From the NCBI GenBank assembly GCA_021234155.1, contig JAJEKV010000297.1, positions 62,001-126,000 on the forward strand: a stretch of DNA of 64,000 bases, written 5' to 3'. Every line of letters starts with the position of its first letter. The stretch's first letter is position 1. A program made the translations under genes and the position numbers. This DNA comes from Isoetes taiwanensis (lineage: Eukaryota; Streptophyta; Lycopodiopsida; Isoetales; Isoetaceae). The notes under the pieces are model-generated. The model was not told the origin of the DNA. It was given only the letters and a program-made list of their open reading frames with translations, and did no database searches. Shown piece after piece: positions 13,488 through 24,835 of this stretch.

Positions 13488-13516
13488 AGAGGCAATGCGG
13501 GCACAAGTTTACTAGT
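13488..13516 (+). mobile_element. Possible degraded Helitron 3' end
   Basis: The tract CAATGCGGGCACAAGTTTAC ending in CTAG-T at 13512-13516 closely resembles the right half of the family 1 terminus at 7881-7903 (CAACGCCGGGCACCTGTTAC, then CTAG-T). The left half of the hairpin is not preserved. This is weak evidence on its own, strengthened only by similarity to the better terminus. Confidence 0.35.
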
Positions 13517-14235
13517 AACTATCTAAATATCTTTTGAATGCCTCTTGAATTCTTGAAGGCAAAACTAGATAGATCAGAAGACCAGTTCTTTTCTTTAGTT
13601 GTTTTAATAAAGAAGAGCCAAGTGAATCTAGCCTTACAATACAAGATTTACCTTCTCAATTCTCTTGATAGCATCTGGTATTCTCTTCTCCCCAATATAA
13701 ACTTTGCAGCTTGCTTCTTTCATTTTGCACCTTTGACGACCTTATCATTTAGCAAAGTTCTATATACCAATTCTATTCATATTTATATTGGCTAACATTG
13801 TGAACATAGCATTCATCTACTATTCAACTTACTGGTTTGGAGGATTGAGTAGCTACAGCTTAGAAATTTGAATTCCATACCAAGGACTATCTCATGTATT
13901 TTAAACTGAAATACAAAATGATTATTCTTATTATAATCATAAAATAAAGTTCAAGTCTGTTATGATGTCAACAATGTTGTCGTGGTTTAGTAGCAAATAC
14001 ATGGTTGTGTTTGTAACTTACAGCGCCATCTCGTGACTTCCCGCCTCCCAAGGTGCTTATCTCTGTTGCCCAGAAGCATCAACTCCGGCGACCTCCTCCT
14101 AGTAAGTTCTGATGAAAGCTCAGGAAATGCTACTTCGCACATTATCAGGTTAGCCTGAAATGTGTATGAGCAGTACTTCCCCCCTTTTTTTGGTCTTAAA
14201 CCCTGATCCAAAGCTTATCACCATCTGATCTCAAC
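13517..14235. other. Upstream region of the b561 gene
   Basis: No gene is recognised. The last 200 bp should hold the promoter and 5' leader of the DOMON/b561 gene, but no convincing TATA element is visible. Confidence 0.3.
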
Positions 14236-15639
14236 ATGGTGTCTTTTACATCGGCCGTGAACATTAATCTGTTATTCTCTTGCCTAGCATTTCTTACTCT
14301 CTCAGCAGCATCCACCCAACAGCTATGCACAACCCTGTTTATATACAATGGTACAGAGAAAGCTTTTTTTACTTGTGCTGATCTTCCCGCTCAAGAGGCC
14401 ACACTTGCATGGTCCTACAATAAGATCAAATATACTCTTGATGTGGCCTTCTCAGGCACAATGGTTACACCCATGGGATGGATTGGCTGGGGGATCAACG
14501 TTGATGCTGTTCCTTCGATGATTGGTGCCAGTGTTTTGCTTGGATTTAGAGGTTCAAATGGTAGCAATCTTTTTCAATATAAACTGACATACGACACTGT
14601 TGCTGGCACTCCGCCCCTGCCTGGCCAGACTGATCTGAGAATACTTAACAATGCAGTTGATATTCGTGGTGACAGAATAACCATCTTTGCCACTCTTCAG
14701 CTTAAGCCAAATCAAACCAAACTGGTTCACATTTGGAACAGGGGACCAGGAATGATGGATGTTAGGCCACTAGCACATGATATTAAAGGCAGTAATCTAA
14801 GGGGTGTCGACATTCTTGATATTCATGCTGGCAGAACTGCTCCTGTGAAACCACCTCACCTAGAGGTGAAGAATGTAAGTACTATTGTGTTTCCTATTAG
14901 GAATTTTGTGCCATGTTTGTCTTTCTTCTTATGTTTTTCTCTGAAATGTATATTTATTGTCTTTTCTTGGATATCAGAGGCATGGGGCAATCAACATAAT
15001 AGGATGGGGAATATTACTGCCCATGGGAATTATGTCTGCAAGATATTTGAGGCCCTTTGAGTTTGCAAATCCTGCCTGGTTCTACATCCATGGAACTTTT
15101 CAGAGTCTGGGATACATGTTTGGTTTTGTTGGTTGGGCAGTTGGTTTAAGGCTTGGGAGCTATTCAAAAGGTGTGGTTCACCATGAACATCGCAACATCG
15201 GAACTACTATTTTTGCTTTGGCAACATTGCAGGTATATACAAGAAGGCTGTTACTGTTTTTTCAAACTCCCTGATGATGATGTCATTCAAGTGCCTCTTG
15301 TTTGTATTACAGATCATGTCATTGCTTTTAAGACCCAACAAGGATCATAAATTCAGGTGGTATTGGAACATATACCACCACACCATTGGATATGTGGCTC
15401 TCATCTGCATCTTGGTGAACATATATGAAGGGTTTAACATCCTACGACCAGAGAAAAAATGGCAGCATGCTTATACTGCTTTTGTTGTAATGCTGGCATT
15501 TGTTAGCTTGATACTGGAGGCCATAACATGGAGATTATATCTGCAGAAACGGAAGTCAGACAGTCAAAATCCTCCAAAGGAGGTTGATGAACAGGCTAAA
15601 AATAACTTCACATATGCCCGTAGACAGGATGCTGTGTAA
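14236..15639 (+). CDS. Cytochrome b561 and DOMON domain-containing protein
   Basis: Three exons at 14236-14874, 14978-15232 and 15313-15639 join in phase, each intron GT-AG, to give 406 residues. The family consists of membrane proteins thought to pass electrons from cytosolic ascorbate to acceptors in the apoplast. Residues 1-27 form a signal peptide (SCLAFLTLSAAS core). Exon 1 encodes the DOMON domain, with MGWIGWGIN and a region ending in DIHAG that are typical. Exons 2 and 3 encode the b561 core of about five membrane helices. Likely haem ligands are H215 (RHGAINIIGWG), H251 (FYIHGTFQS), H284 (HRNIG) and H320 or H321 (IYHHTIGY). LRPNKDHKFRWYWN is the usual loop before that last motif, and EKKWQHAYT follows it. 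The first ATG gives the signal peptide, which supports this start. Every residue expected for function appears present, so the gene is probably active. It lies 1.2 kb upstream of the NYN-LOTUS gene on the same strand. Confidence 0.93.
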
Positions 15640-16300
15640 TGTAACACCAGTCTTGATGGTCTCAAGAGCCATCTTTTGGCTGTGCACCAAGTCCCATTTC
15701 TTGCTGGCACATGTGATCCTTAAATTATGGCATCAGGAAATGGATCATTGTAATGTGTATCAAGGAATGATTAGAATGTTACTTTCATTGGGAAACCTAC
15801 ATGTTATTCTGGGCCTTGAGATTTTTGGACATATTTATGTGCTCAGGTGAATCTGAAGCAACATGTACTTTAAATTGAGTATGAAATCTATTAGTTTTAG
15901 AAAAATCTGGTACTGTGGGATATGCGAAAGATAGCCTTAAGATATAAAGTTGCTCGGGAAGAGCTCAAGATTCATCTTCGTTTGTGGGGAGCTTGTGTGA
16001 GCTATTTTGCTATGGCTCACATTGTTCTTTTCTCTTCTCTGATCGATCCATTTTTGTTTGAGGGGAGGTTGTGTGAGCTACTTTGCCATGGCTCATACTG
16101 TTCTTTTCTCCTCTTCTCTGATCGTTTTCCTTGGGTTGTTTACTAGTAAGAGTAAAGGAAGAGCTCATCAAAGGAGAGCAACGATTATACAATCGCACAT
16201 TTTTAAATTATTTTGTCTCAGAGCAACACGCGCATTTTTAAGCGAAAGCATTCTTTAGCATTTTTAAACTAGGCTATTTGTCTCCGCTTCCAAGATATTT
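15640..16300. other. Intergenic region and 3' UTR of b561 gene
   Basis: The first few hundred bases are probably the b561 3' UTR. An imperfect direct repeat of about 60 bp occurs at 15986-16045 and 16062-16124 (shared words GTGTGAGCTA, TTTGC, ATGGCTCA, TTCTCTGATCG). Confidence 0.5.
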
Positions 16301-16306
16301 ATAGAC

Positions 16307-16323
16307 TTATAAAATGCCACGTG
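16307..16323 (+). promoter_or_regulatory. TATA-like box and G-box upstream of NYN gene
   Basis: TTATAAAA at 16307-16314 is followed closely by a CACGTG G-box core at 16318-16323. They lie about 540 bp before the NYN-LOTUS start codon, which fits a long 5' leader, possibly with an intron. G-boxes are usually upstream of the TATA element, so one of the two may be fortuitous. Confidence 0.3.
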
Positions 16324-16860
16324 TCGCCATCTTTTAGGTTCAAACACACTTTGCAGAAGCACAGGGGCGCGGAGAAGCAAGCAAAGGCGCAGGCAATCCC
16401 CACGCAGGTCGTGCTCCTCACTCTGCATTCTTGCGATAAATTTGTTGGGTCGGTTTAATTCGTCCTTATTTTGCAATCTTGCCTCCAAAATTTCCATCTT
16501 TCTGGAGCATTAACGTACATCCTTCGCCACCGCCATCTATGGATGCTGGTTTTGAAATACCCTAAAGCGTAGAGCTTTTCTTCAGTGGAGAAATTTCTGT
16601 CGCGAAGAACTAAAAAAGGAGAATTTCTCTTCCGACGATAATTGAACAAAGAAGCTATTACCGCCTAGTTTTTGAACATTCTGCAATTGATAGAAGAAGA
16701 CAAGACTTGGGGTTCTTTGATGGAACTGGTGAGAAGCTACACATTTTTTGCTTAAGTTAATATATGTGTTTAGCATTGTTTAGTTAGAGTGTAATGCCAA
16801 ATTTTATTTCTTGTCCTTGGTTGAGATTGCATATATGCTACAAACTTTTGCTTAATCACA

Positions 16861-18600
16861 ATGGCGTATAATATTAATGGTATGCAGTCATATGCCTTCC
16901 CCGTCAAGAGAATGGATTCATCTGATCGGGATGGTTCGCAACCACGAGAGCTTCACTTAAAGCTGCTGAATGGACCTATAGCTATTTTGTGGGATATAGA
17001 AAACTGTCCAGTTCCAGGGGAGGTAAATGCAGAAGATGTGGCTGGAAATATTCGAATGGCGCTGAGCTTACATCCAGCAGTTAGGGGAGCAGTGACTATG
17101 TTTGCTGCCTATGGCGACTTCAACCATTTCCCTAGAAAGGTGAGAGAGGGATGTCAAAGGACTGGTATTAACCTTATTGATGTTCCTAATGGGAAAAAGG
17201 ATGCTTCAGACAAAGCCATACTTGTGGACATGTTTCTTTTTGCCCTTGACAATCCACCACCATGTACCATATTCTTGATCACAGGTGATGTTGATTTTGC
17301 TCCTGCTCTTCACAAACTTGGACAGAGGGGCTACACGATGCTGTTGGCAATACCTGCAGGAGGTGTGTCTCCTGCATTATGCAGCGCAGGGAGATATGTG
17401 TGGGACTGGGCTAGTGTCGCTCGTGGGGAAGGCCTTGTTCCAGCAAAGGCTTTTCAATCAATGGGCCCTGATGTTTATGAAGGTGACAGAGTTCACGACG
17501 CTATCAAAATTCCAGCTCCAAATTGGTTAACTAGTGATGAATCAGATTATACTGGCGATGTGTCCTTGTATGATACATTTGCCACAAGAAAAGTTGCCTC
17601 ATTAGGTACTAGCAAGTTGCCTTCTTGCCGCCAGAAGTTGGGCCAGAAGATGGGTATGGAAGGAAGTCAAGTGGGGAACGATGGCACTCGTGCAGGTACA
17701 TCAGGTCCAGCCTCCATGAATGATGATGCTACATGTCTTGTGTCAAACAACATGGCATCAATCATAACCAAGCCTGATCAGACTGAAGGACCAAGTATGG
17801 AGCCACCGAGTCCAGGAGCAAGTTCTCATACATCTTGGAATCAGCCTGGAGACATACAGGGTTTAAAACGGCAGCTTGTAAAATTGCTTAGCTTGCATGG
17901 GGGAAAGCTGGGTCTTGTGCGTGTTCCTCCAGAGTATTGCAAGATGTTTGGGAGGCCACTTTATTTAGCGGAGTATGGTTCGTTAAAGTTAGTTCACCTG
18001 ATTGAGAAAATGCGTGACATCCTTCATATCAGAGGTGAAGGGTCATTCAAAACACTGCATTTGACAAAAATGGGTAGTCGAGTTGCAAGCAGATACAAAA
18101 AAATATGGGGAAGTGCACCAAACAAAAATAATAGGCATATTTCAATCAATGAGGAAGGGTGTGCAAAGTCATCTAACAAGGAAGGAAAGCAGATAGACAC
18201 AACCGAAGAATATATTCAGATTAAGAATGATGAATCGAAGGTTAGTTCCTCTCATGAATCAGACACTTCTACGGAGTCCATAGACAGAGAAGACATTGAT
18301 GAGCTAGAGGACCAACAAGCCCATGAGAATGCACATGAATATGCTACGGAAGCCAGGCTTGAAGTTTTTAAGCAAGAATTGCAGGAACTACTTGTGAGCC
18401 ATGCATGTGAGATACTTGTTGATGGTTTTGCAACCCTCTATGAACAGAGATATGGCAAGAAAATAGATTATCTAGCATTTGGTGTTGATGGGCTTGAGAC
18501 TTTATTAAACAAGATGAAGGACGTCATGATTGTGACAAGTGAAAAAGATCATGGAAGGAAGTTCATTGTGGTTAATTGTAAGAAAGCACACAGTGCCTGA
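16861..18600 (+). CDS. NYN domain and LOTUS (OST-HTH) domain protein, MARF1/limkain-b1-like
   Basis: An uninterrupted 579-codon frame. Residues about 38-185 form a NYN (PIN-like) nuclease domain of the limkain-b1 N-terminal type, with AILWDIENCPVP (acidic residue D45), DASDKAILVDM (114-124) and FLITGDVDFAP (138-148) supplying the conserved acidic metal-binding residues. All of these are present, so RNA cleavage is plausible. Two OST-HTH/LOTUS folds follow, at about 331-418 (LKRQLVKLLSLHGGKLGLVRVPPEY start) and 497-575 (FKQELQELLVSH, YLAFGVDGLETLL). Between them lies a low-complexity Ser/Glu/Asp-rich linker. Animal MARF1 uses the same combination to silence transcripts, while plant members are largely uncharacterised. 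M18 (16912) is an alternative start, because a good acceptor-like TGCAG ends at 16887 and a donor GTGAGA begins at 16729, so a 5' UTR intron could remove the first ATG. Confidence 0.92.
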   Translation: MAYNINGMQSYAFPVKRMDSSDRDGSQPRELHLKLLNGPIAILWDIENCPVPGEVNAEDVAGNIRMALSLHPAVRGAVTMFAAYGDFNHFPRKVREGCQRTGINLIDVPNGKKDASDKAILVDMFLFALDNPPPCTIFLITGDVDFAPALHKLGQRGYTMLLAIPAGGVSPALCSAGRYVWDWASVARGEGLVPAKAFQSMGPDVYEGDRVHDAIKIPAPNWLTSDESDYTGDVSLYDTFATRKVASLGTSKLPSCRQKLGQKMGMEGSQVGNDGTRAGTSGPASMNDDATCLVSNNMASIITKPDQTEGPSMEPPSPGASSHTSWNQPGDIQGLKRQLVKLLSLHGGKLGLVRVPPEYCKMFGRPLYLAEYGSLKLVHLIEKMRDILHIRGEGSFKTLHLTKMGSRVASRYKKIWGSAPNKNNRHISINEEGCAKSSNKEGKQIDTTEEYIQIKNDESKVSSSHESDTSTESIDREDIDELEDQQAHENAHEYATEARLEVFKQELQELLVSHACEILVDGFATLYEQRYGKKIDYLAFGVDGLETLLNKMKDVMIVTSEKDHGRKFIVVNCKKAHSA

Positions 18601-21441
18601 CCATATCAACCATCATAATAGAAATGAGCTTCATCTTGGTAAGCAGTAGTTACATAGTAACTCAGTAATGCATTTATGTCTGCAGACTCTAACTGTTGGT
18701 CTTTTTTCCCCATGCAGACATCTCTTATTTTCATGCCATATTTTGTGAATATCATGAATTAAGCTTACATGTGCAGTGTATCATAAGTACCATTACTTCC
18801 AGCCTTATCAGATGCAGTAGTTATTCACTTGTCATAGTGGTGGACACTAAATGGTCACCCATTTCTCATTCGCCTGTGGTGAATGTTGTCGTGGATCTCC
18901 TTGTAGTTGATGACGAATGAGCCAACCATGCTTAAAGCTGTAAAATATTAGTACTGTACATTTACTGCTGGTGCTTAAAGATTAAATAAAATAGGAAGGG
19001 TTCTCATACTGAAAGAAAGAATGTTTGTAGTGCTAATAATCATAATGTTTTCAAATTCTACAATTAAATGGAAAAGATGGAACTTCTTTTCCATCTTTTC
19101 TGGAGAACGTTATAGGCAATAGTAAATTTGTAAGCTGTAAAAATTCCCTTTTTGTGTTTTATTGGACATTTTATAGTTGGCTTCCACGACCCTCTCGTCC
19201 TGTCTCTATTCTGGATTTCTTGCTTCCCTATTTGTGGCTTTCTTGCTTGCCTTTTTCTGGCTTTCTTGCTTGTCTGAAAGCAGATGCTGCAGGCCTTGAA
19301 AGAGGCGTGCCCATAGCCAGCATACAAGAAGGCAGCCAGAGCTGTAGACCGGAATCCCGATTCTCAGCCCTAAAGTCCGTTATAAAGAAGAAGAGGTAAT
19401 CAGATTTAGGGTAAGAACGGTTTAGAGATGCAAAAGTTTTTTATTTCTGGCATCAATAGAGCTGTAATACATCAAATAAGACAGGGATCAAGTTTCAGAG
19501 TGTTCAAATTGGGTTTTCAACTGATTGTTCAGCACTAGAGCAGCAAAGCAGCATCCCTTTGTGGCAATGAAGAAACCCAACTTTCAAGTATGCTCTCTTT
19601 CGTGTTTTCTGTGTCTTGTGGCCACCGTTTTCATTTGTAATCGGATCATGATTTGCAGCATCCAAAGCAAGACTTGATCTAGCTATTGCATTCCTCTGCC
19701 TCTTCTTTGTCTGTTAAATTTAATCATGCAAATTCATTTCGTCGAGGTCTTTCAACCTTCCAAGCACAAGTGCAATGAGATCTGCCAGCATCGTTAAAGA
19801 AGAGATTGAAGATGCATCCGATGAAGATGTCATATCATTTTCGTCCAGAAGGAACAAGCATGAAAGGGTAGCAGAGAATGGTGAAACGAAGAGGAATCTT
19901 TTGGAATTGGCAGGAGTGCGAAGCTTTCCAGAAAATAATGTTGGGTGATTCAAGAATATAATGCCAATTTCTTCGAGAAAGAGATGCAACAATACAAAAA
20001 CCTTCACGATTGTGATATTGAAGGTGAACATCATCTATCATCTGGCAAAATAAATGGGCATGACAGGTTTTTCTCAAAAATGAAGACTGCCGCTGTAGAT
20101 CCTTCAAAGCGTATTGTAAGTTTCTTGCAGAGAAATTGTATAGAGAGCAACCCTTTGTTGCGTTAGCAACTTATTGTAAAGAAGTTGGACGCACTGACAC
20201 AAGATATAGTGTGTGAGACTATTTTACTAGACAAGAAAAAGTTGAAATGCCAGAACAAGCAGCACTGACAACGAGGTTTATATAGAATCAAGAGCAAACT
20301 CCCACAAAGTAAGCTGTAGCTGTGGATACTAGAGGCAGCCAGATGTTCCAGAAAAAAAATGAGATTGTGCTTATTGCTTTGCTCATATATAGTTGCTGAC
20401 CAATACATGTGATCCAAAATTTCCAAATTTTGTAGCATTTAGTGTACTAATTCGTGGTATGTTGACCAATGTATTTAGCTGGCTCTTTTGGAAATAAGCA
20501 TTCTCATTGCTTATCTGATTGCTGAAAACAAAAGTGATTTTAGTTGCTTGTTTGGATTTTTTTGCAACAAAATTGGTTTTACTTGCTTGTTTCGATTTTT
20601 GCTTCAAGTGTACACATTGATACGCTTCGATATGGTCCATCAATGCAGGATATGCAGACCATACAAATTTATTTTTTATGACAAATCTATTTGGAAACAA
20701 CAGCATTCTTCTAAAATATGGCTACTATAGAAACAATGGAATGGAAGATTGTTGCAGCCGCATTTTTACAGCCAACAAGTTTTTGCAGGTCGGTTTGTGC
20801 TAATTGGAAAGTTGCAGTAATAAACCAATGCTGCAACGGAGATGTTGCTAATAACACACCAGAGTGGTTATGGCAACGCTTGGTCATTTATGTTGGAGAA
20901 TGTCTTGCTTTTTCTTGAAGATTGTTATCTAAGATTGGTTTTCACGTGTATGTTCTTAAGGAAAACAAAAACATTTATGTTTGACACCATTTTGTATGCA
21001 CTCTCCAAAATACGTACAAGAAGGAAGCATAAACTTTTAGAGTTTAGTGATGCATACAATTATATACTCCTACAAAAAATTACCAACTCATCATGGTTAC
21101 AACTTGTAAAAACAAACCAAATAAACTATTTGATTGTAATACATTTTGTTAACACCATTGCGATTCATTAACAAGGGTGATCAATGGTTCTAAAATAACC
21201 CAACTCATTATTTCTTAACACAAGCTTGCATGAAGTAGTACTGCTCCCATTCACCTCTTCTTCTCACTACACATTCCACAACATCTATATTCAAACTATC
21301 TCCATTTAGCTTCATCAATTGCCCACAACCATTCTTTTTTACCCCACCTCATGCCCCAAGCCTACATTATCGCTAGTTAATGTCTTGAATGTGTGCGCTA
21401 ATTTTTCGATTCTCAATCAAGGAAAATACATTATAGTTTTA

Positions 21442-21560
21442 TTTTATAATATGGGTTCGGGATTTGCAACTCATTCCTTTATTTTTTATAATATGGGTTC
21501 GGGCTTGCAACTCATTCCTTTATTTTATAATATGGGTTCAGTTGCAACTCATTCCTTACA
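21442..21560 (+). repeat. Three-copy tandem repeat, unit about 40 bp
   Basis: ATAATATGGGTTC followed by a variable GGG(AT)TT and GCAACTCATTCCTT recurs from 21446, 21488 and 21527. Spacing is 42 then 39 bp. Confidence 0.85.
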
Positions 21561-21573
21561 ATTAATTACCTAT

Positions 21574-21612
21574 ACTAGAAATTTACAGCGGCGGCCAAGG
21601 CCATTGCGAACA
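21574..21612 (-). mobile_element. Helitron 3' terminus (family 2), minus strand
   Basis: Read on the minus strand, GTTCGCAATGGCCTTGGCCG leads through CCGCTGTAAATTT into CTAG (21578-21575) and T. It matches the plus-strand terminus at 8202-8240 almost base for base, with CTAG instead of CTGG. The element body would extend to higher coordinates, where a few words shared with the other copy can be seen up to about 21690. No coding capacity is recognised. Confidence 0.68.
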
Positions 21613-24047
21613 TTTCTTTTGCCCTACTCGTGGCAACGGAGACTAAATGTGTCTAACTTGGAGAACTCTAACCTCCATATTGAAAGCAATGCAAAAAAAT
21701 AACGAATATGGTTTTAGGCATGAGTTTGTTTTGTATGCATGTCCAATGTCTTTTATATATGTCAATGTGAGTTGAATTAATTTTTGTTTTCCTCGACGAG
21801 CACATATTTGCTAGTGATTTAGGAAATTTTAAGTTCAATTATCACATGGCCGAGGCTAGGTGTCATGGATAATTGTTTTATTCATTTAGTTGTTTGAACG
21901 ATTTGTGAGATTAAGTTTTGGAAACAGAAAATGCTGCAAGTACTTGGCAACCCAACAATCAAGGAAGCCAATGAGTGTTGGAAGGAAACACATGTTCTTG
22001 CCCATTCTCAAGTGCCTAACCGTCGTGCAAAAATCTACGATAGTTGAACCATGAATTTCAAAGCCACATTGGCAATAAGGTTGCAATTGTCACGGAGAGT
22101 GTAATTGTAGGTCGGCTTGAAGCGGATATGGTCAATTTTCATAGGTTATGGGCTAATTGACGATGTTGAATCTGGCCTTAAGTCATATACCTTCATCAAA
22201 ATCATATACCTTCATCAAAAAGAAAGTTTCATTAAAATTGGGGGTTTGATTGAGAGTACACTCGCACCCCAAAATGACGCAAGACATAAACATTGATTTG
22301 TAGGTGGAAATGCATGATTCTAGATATTTTGAGAATAGGGTGGAATTTGTCGGCATGACATTTAATGCTTTACAAAATTCCATGCATTCCAACCCAAATC
22401 CTATTTTATTTCTCCTAGTAGTAAAAAGCAGAGTAGCTTTCTTTTTTGTTTTGTTAGTCTGTGCTAAGCTTACAGATTTCGAAAGCAAATCTTTTGGGCG
22501 TGCCGGCCACACCAAATAACCTTTCTATAGACTTTGAATTAATACAAAGTCTCCGTGACGCTGGTTGTTGTAGCCTCCATTTTGACTGATTCATTTCATC
22601 TACCTAGTCTAATACCTATGTCTTCTGTTTTGTTCATCATGATCCATCCCTTCTTCTTTCAATGCTATGCACTCCTATGTTTTACACCAGAGGACCAAGA
22701 TCTTCTCTTGGTCGCTTGAAAAACCTACGCTTAGACTCGTTCATCCTTCCTTTTACAGAGAAAGAGATTGGCTTTGCTCAAAAAAATGCATCCTAGTTTT
22801 GGGTTCGAGTTGATGGGTTGTTAGGAATTCAATTCCGCAAGGGAAAATAAAGAACTTTATCTTGCATCTCTTGTTGGTCATCTTTTTATTTGACATTGCA
22901 GCTGCATTACCGTTGTGTCTCAACAAAGGTATTCTATTCTCGTCATTTTAAAGCAGTGTTTCTTCAAAAGCTTATTTTCTCATTTGTAAATTTGTTGCTC
23001 CTACTTGGATGTGGGCTCTAAATGCATTCATGTGGTATGGCGCACATCAAGATTTACTTCATCCCGATATCGAACCGAGGTTCTAAGGGCACCATCGCTA
23101 GCCATATGCCTCTCATCCAGCTCCTCCCTCCCTCTCTCAAAACCTCGTCCCTATCCCTTTGTTATCCGGCAGCCTTGAATGCTCTGCAATCACCATAACT
23201 TAACCCCGCAAAACATTTGAGGCACCATAACCAAACACCGGAGAGCTTAGTAAATAAATAGAGGAGACCTCAAAGAAAAAACAGGGAGATCAAATCCAAT
23301 AAAAGAAGCTTTTTCTTCTTTTCATACCGAATTAAATCATTACCTCTTGGCGCTCCTTTTGAAGGAAGTAATCGTTGCATAAAAAAAGGTCGTTAGAAGA
23401 CAAAAGCCATGCTAGGTTAAGCATGCTAGGCGATGTCGATTTGAGCCCAACGTAACCGAAAGCGAGGGTGATTGTTTGAATAAGGCCAGATTGCTTGAGA
23501 TCATTGTTGTTTGCGACGCCATAATCGGGCTCTAAGAACAAGTGAAGGCAACAGTAACCAGCTCTTTCGTGGTCGGAATTGGCAAAATTAGGGGTGCATT
23601 GCAAGAATCAAACCCTAGTAGAGGGGCTTCGCTCTAGTTGCTCGCCATGAAACGCGTTCCCCAAATTGCAAGAATCTCCAGTTGCTTCGCCATGAAAAAA
23701 CGTGGCATCGAAATAAACAAAAGGATTAGGGCGCTAGAAAAAATAGGGAGGGACCAAAAAAAAAAATTAGAAACCGCTTTATATATGTTTAGATTAACAA
23801 TATTTGCCATATAACCACTGATAGAAGGGGTTTCTTGTGGAAAAACTCTAGTGCGGCAACATGAGGGGCGTTAACTTCGAAAGTAGTGTTGCTATTACCG
23901 TTTCCCACAAGAAACCCCGACACCTGTGCAAGCCGACGCTTAACCTCCAGAGGGCTGAAATTTCGGTCATTGTGACAGAGCCCTAAGCAAAGTGCCACCA
24001 AAAAAATTTAAGCCCAGAGATGACCTGAAATAAAAATTTGACATGAA

Positions 24048-24167
24048 AAGCTAGGAATTCAACCACTTGGTAGTTTATAGTAGTATACTTTATAACTAAC
24101 AAATGATAAGCTAGGAATTCAACCACTTGGTAGTTTATAGTAGTATACTTTATAACTAACAAATGAT
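24048..24167 (+). repeat. Perfect 60-bp tandem duplication
   Basis: The two 60-bp copies, 24048-24107 and 24108-24167, are identical by eye, which indicates a very recent duplication. It sits about 670 bp upstream of the BAHD start codon. Confidence 0.95.
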
Positions 24168-24790
24168 TAATAGTCTGCTGGTAAGAGCGGATCACATGTT
24201 GACTATAGACATCTCAAACAACCTTTCAACTATTAAGGCTAATGAAAAAGGGATCAAAAGGCAAACAATCTCACCTTATGATAGGAGGGTAACACCTTTC
24301 TATCATTGAGCATGCTAAACAGAGATACCAACAAAGTATAAATATGCATAAAAATACATGTACAGATATTATTAGATGTTATTCTTATTTGTTACACCAA
24401 CATGTGCTACAAGCACTGCTTTGTAAGAACTTGTTTCACACACCATGTTGTAGCCTTTTCTATCTCTATCTATTCATATAAATGTTGCATTGCTCTCTAG
24501 CGACGACTAACAGGTTTCCATGTCATATCAATGGGGCTCGGTGCGAACGAGAGTCGATAGTCGCCCTATTTCCATGCCAAGAATGTCATGTAAGTCACCT
24601 TTCGTGTATACAAAGATACCTTCCTGCCACATCAAAACAAGTAAGAGAATTAAGTTAGTATCAACAACATTAGAGGCATGAAAGATTCATGATGTCAAAA
24701 AGCCCCAAGCTAATTATTCCACGTCATAGAATTCATGAAGGATCCATGAATCCACGAGAGCATGCAAAGAGGATGGTAAGTCAATGCTCC

Positions 24791-24798
24791 TATAAATA
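24791..24798 (+). promoter_or_regulatory. TATA box of the BAHD gene
   Basis: TATAAATA lies 45 bp before the ATG, so transcription would start only about 10-20 bp ahead of the start codon. The ATG context (TACCATGGCC) is a strong plant initiation context. Confidence 0.55.
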
Positions 24799-24835
24799 AG
24801 GTGGAATATGCAACATATCTTATGTCCAAATTACC

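Larger units (their letters stand above)
18601..24785. other. Long region without recognised genes
   Basis: After the NYN 3' UTR no known family is seen. Open segments near 19774-19948 (KEEIEDASDEDVISFSSR) and 19945-20166 (EYNANFFEKEMQQYKN) have acidic, protein-like composition in two frames separated by a stop and may be a decayed exon of an unidentified gene. The 21886-22515 and 23330-24000 minus-strand frames are not recognised. Repeats and a Helitron end inside the region are listed separately. Confidence 0.4.

Noticed and set aside
8210-21603. Family 2 GC palindromes read as terminal inverted repeats of one 13-kb transposon
   Set aside because: The opposite orientation would allow it, but intact unrelated genes lie between, both motifs end in a Helitron-type CTRR-T, and body similarity lies outside the presumed ends (below 8202 and above 21612), so two separate copies fit better.
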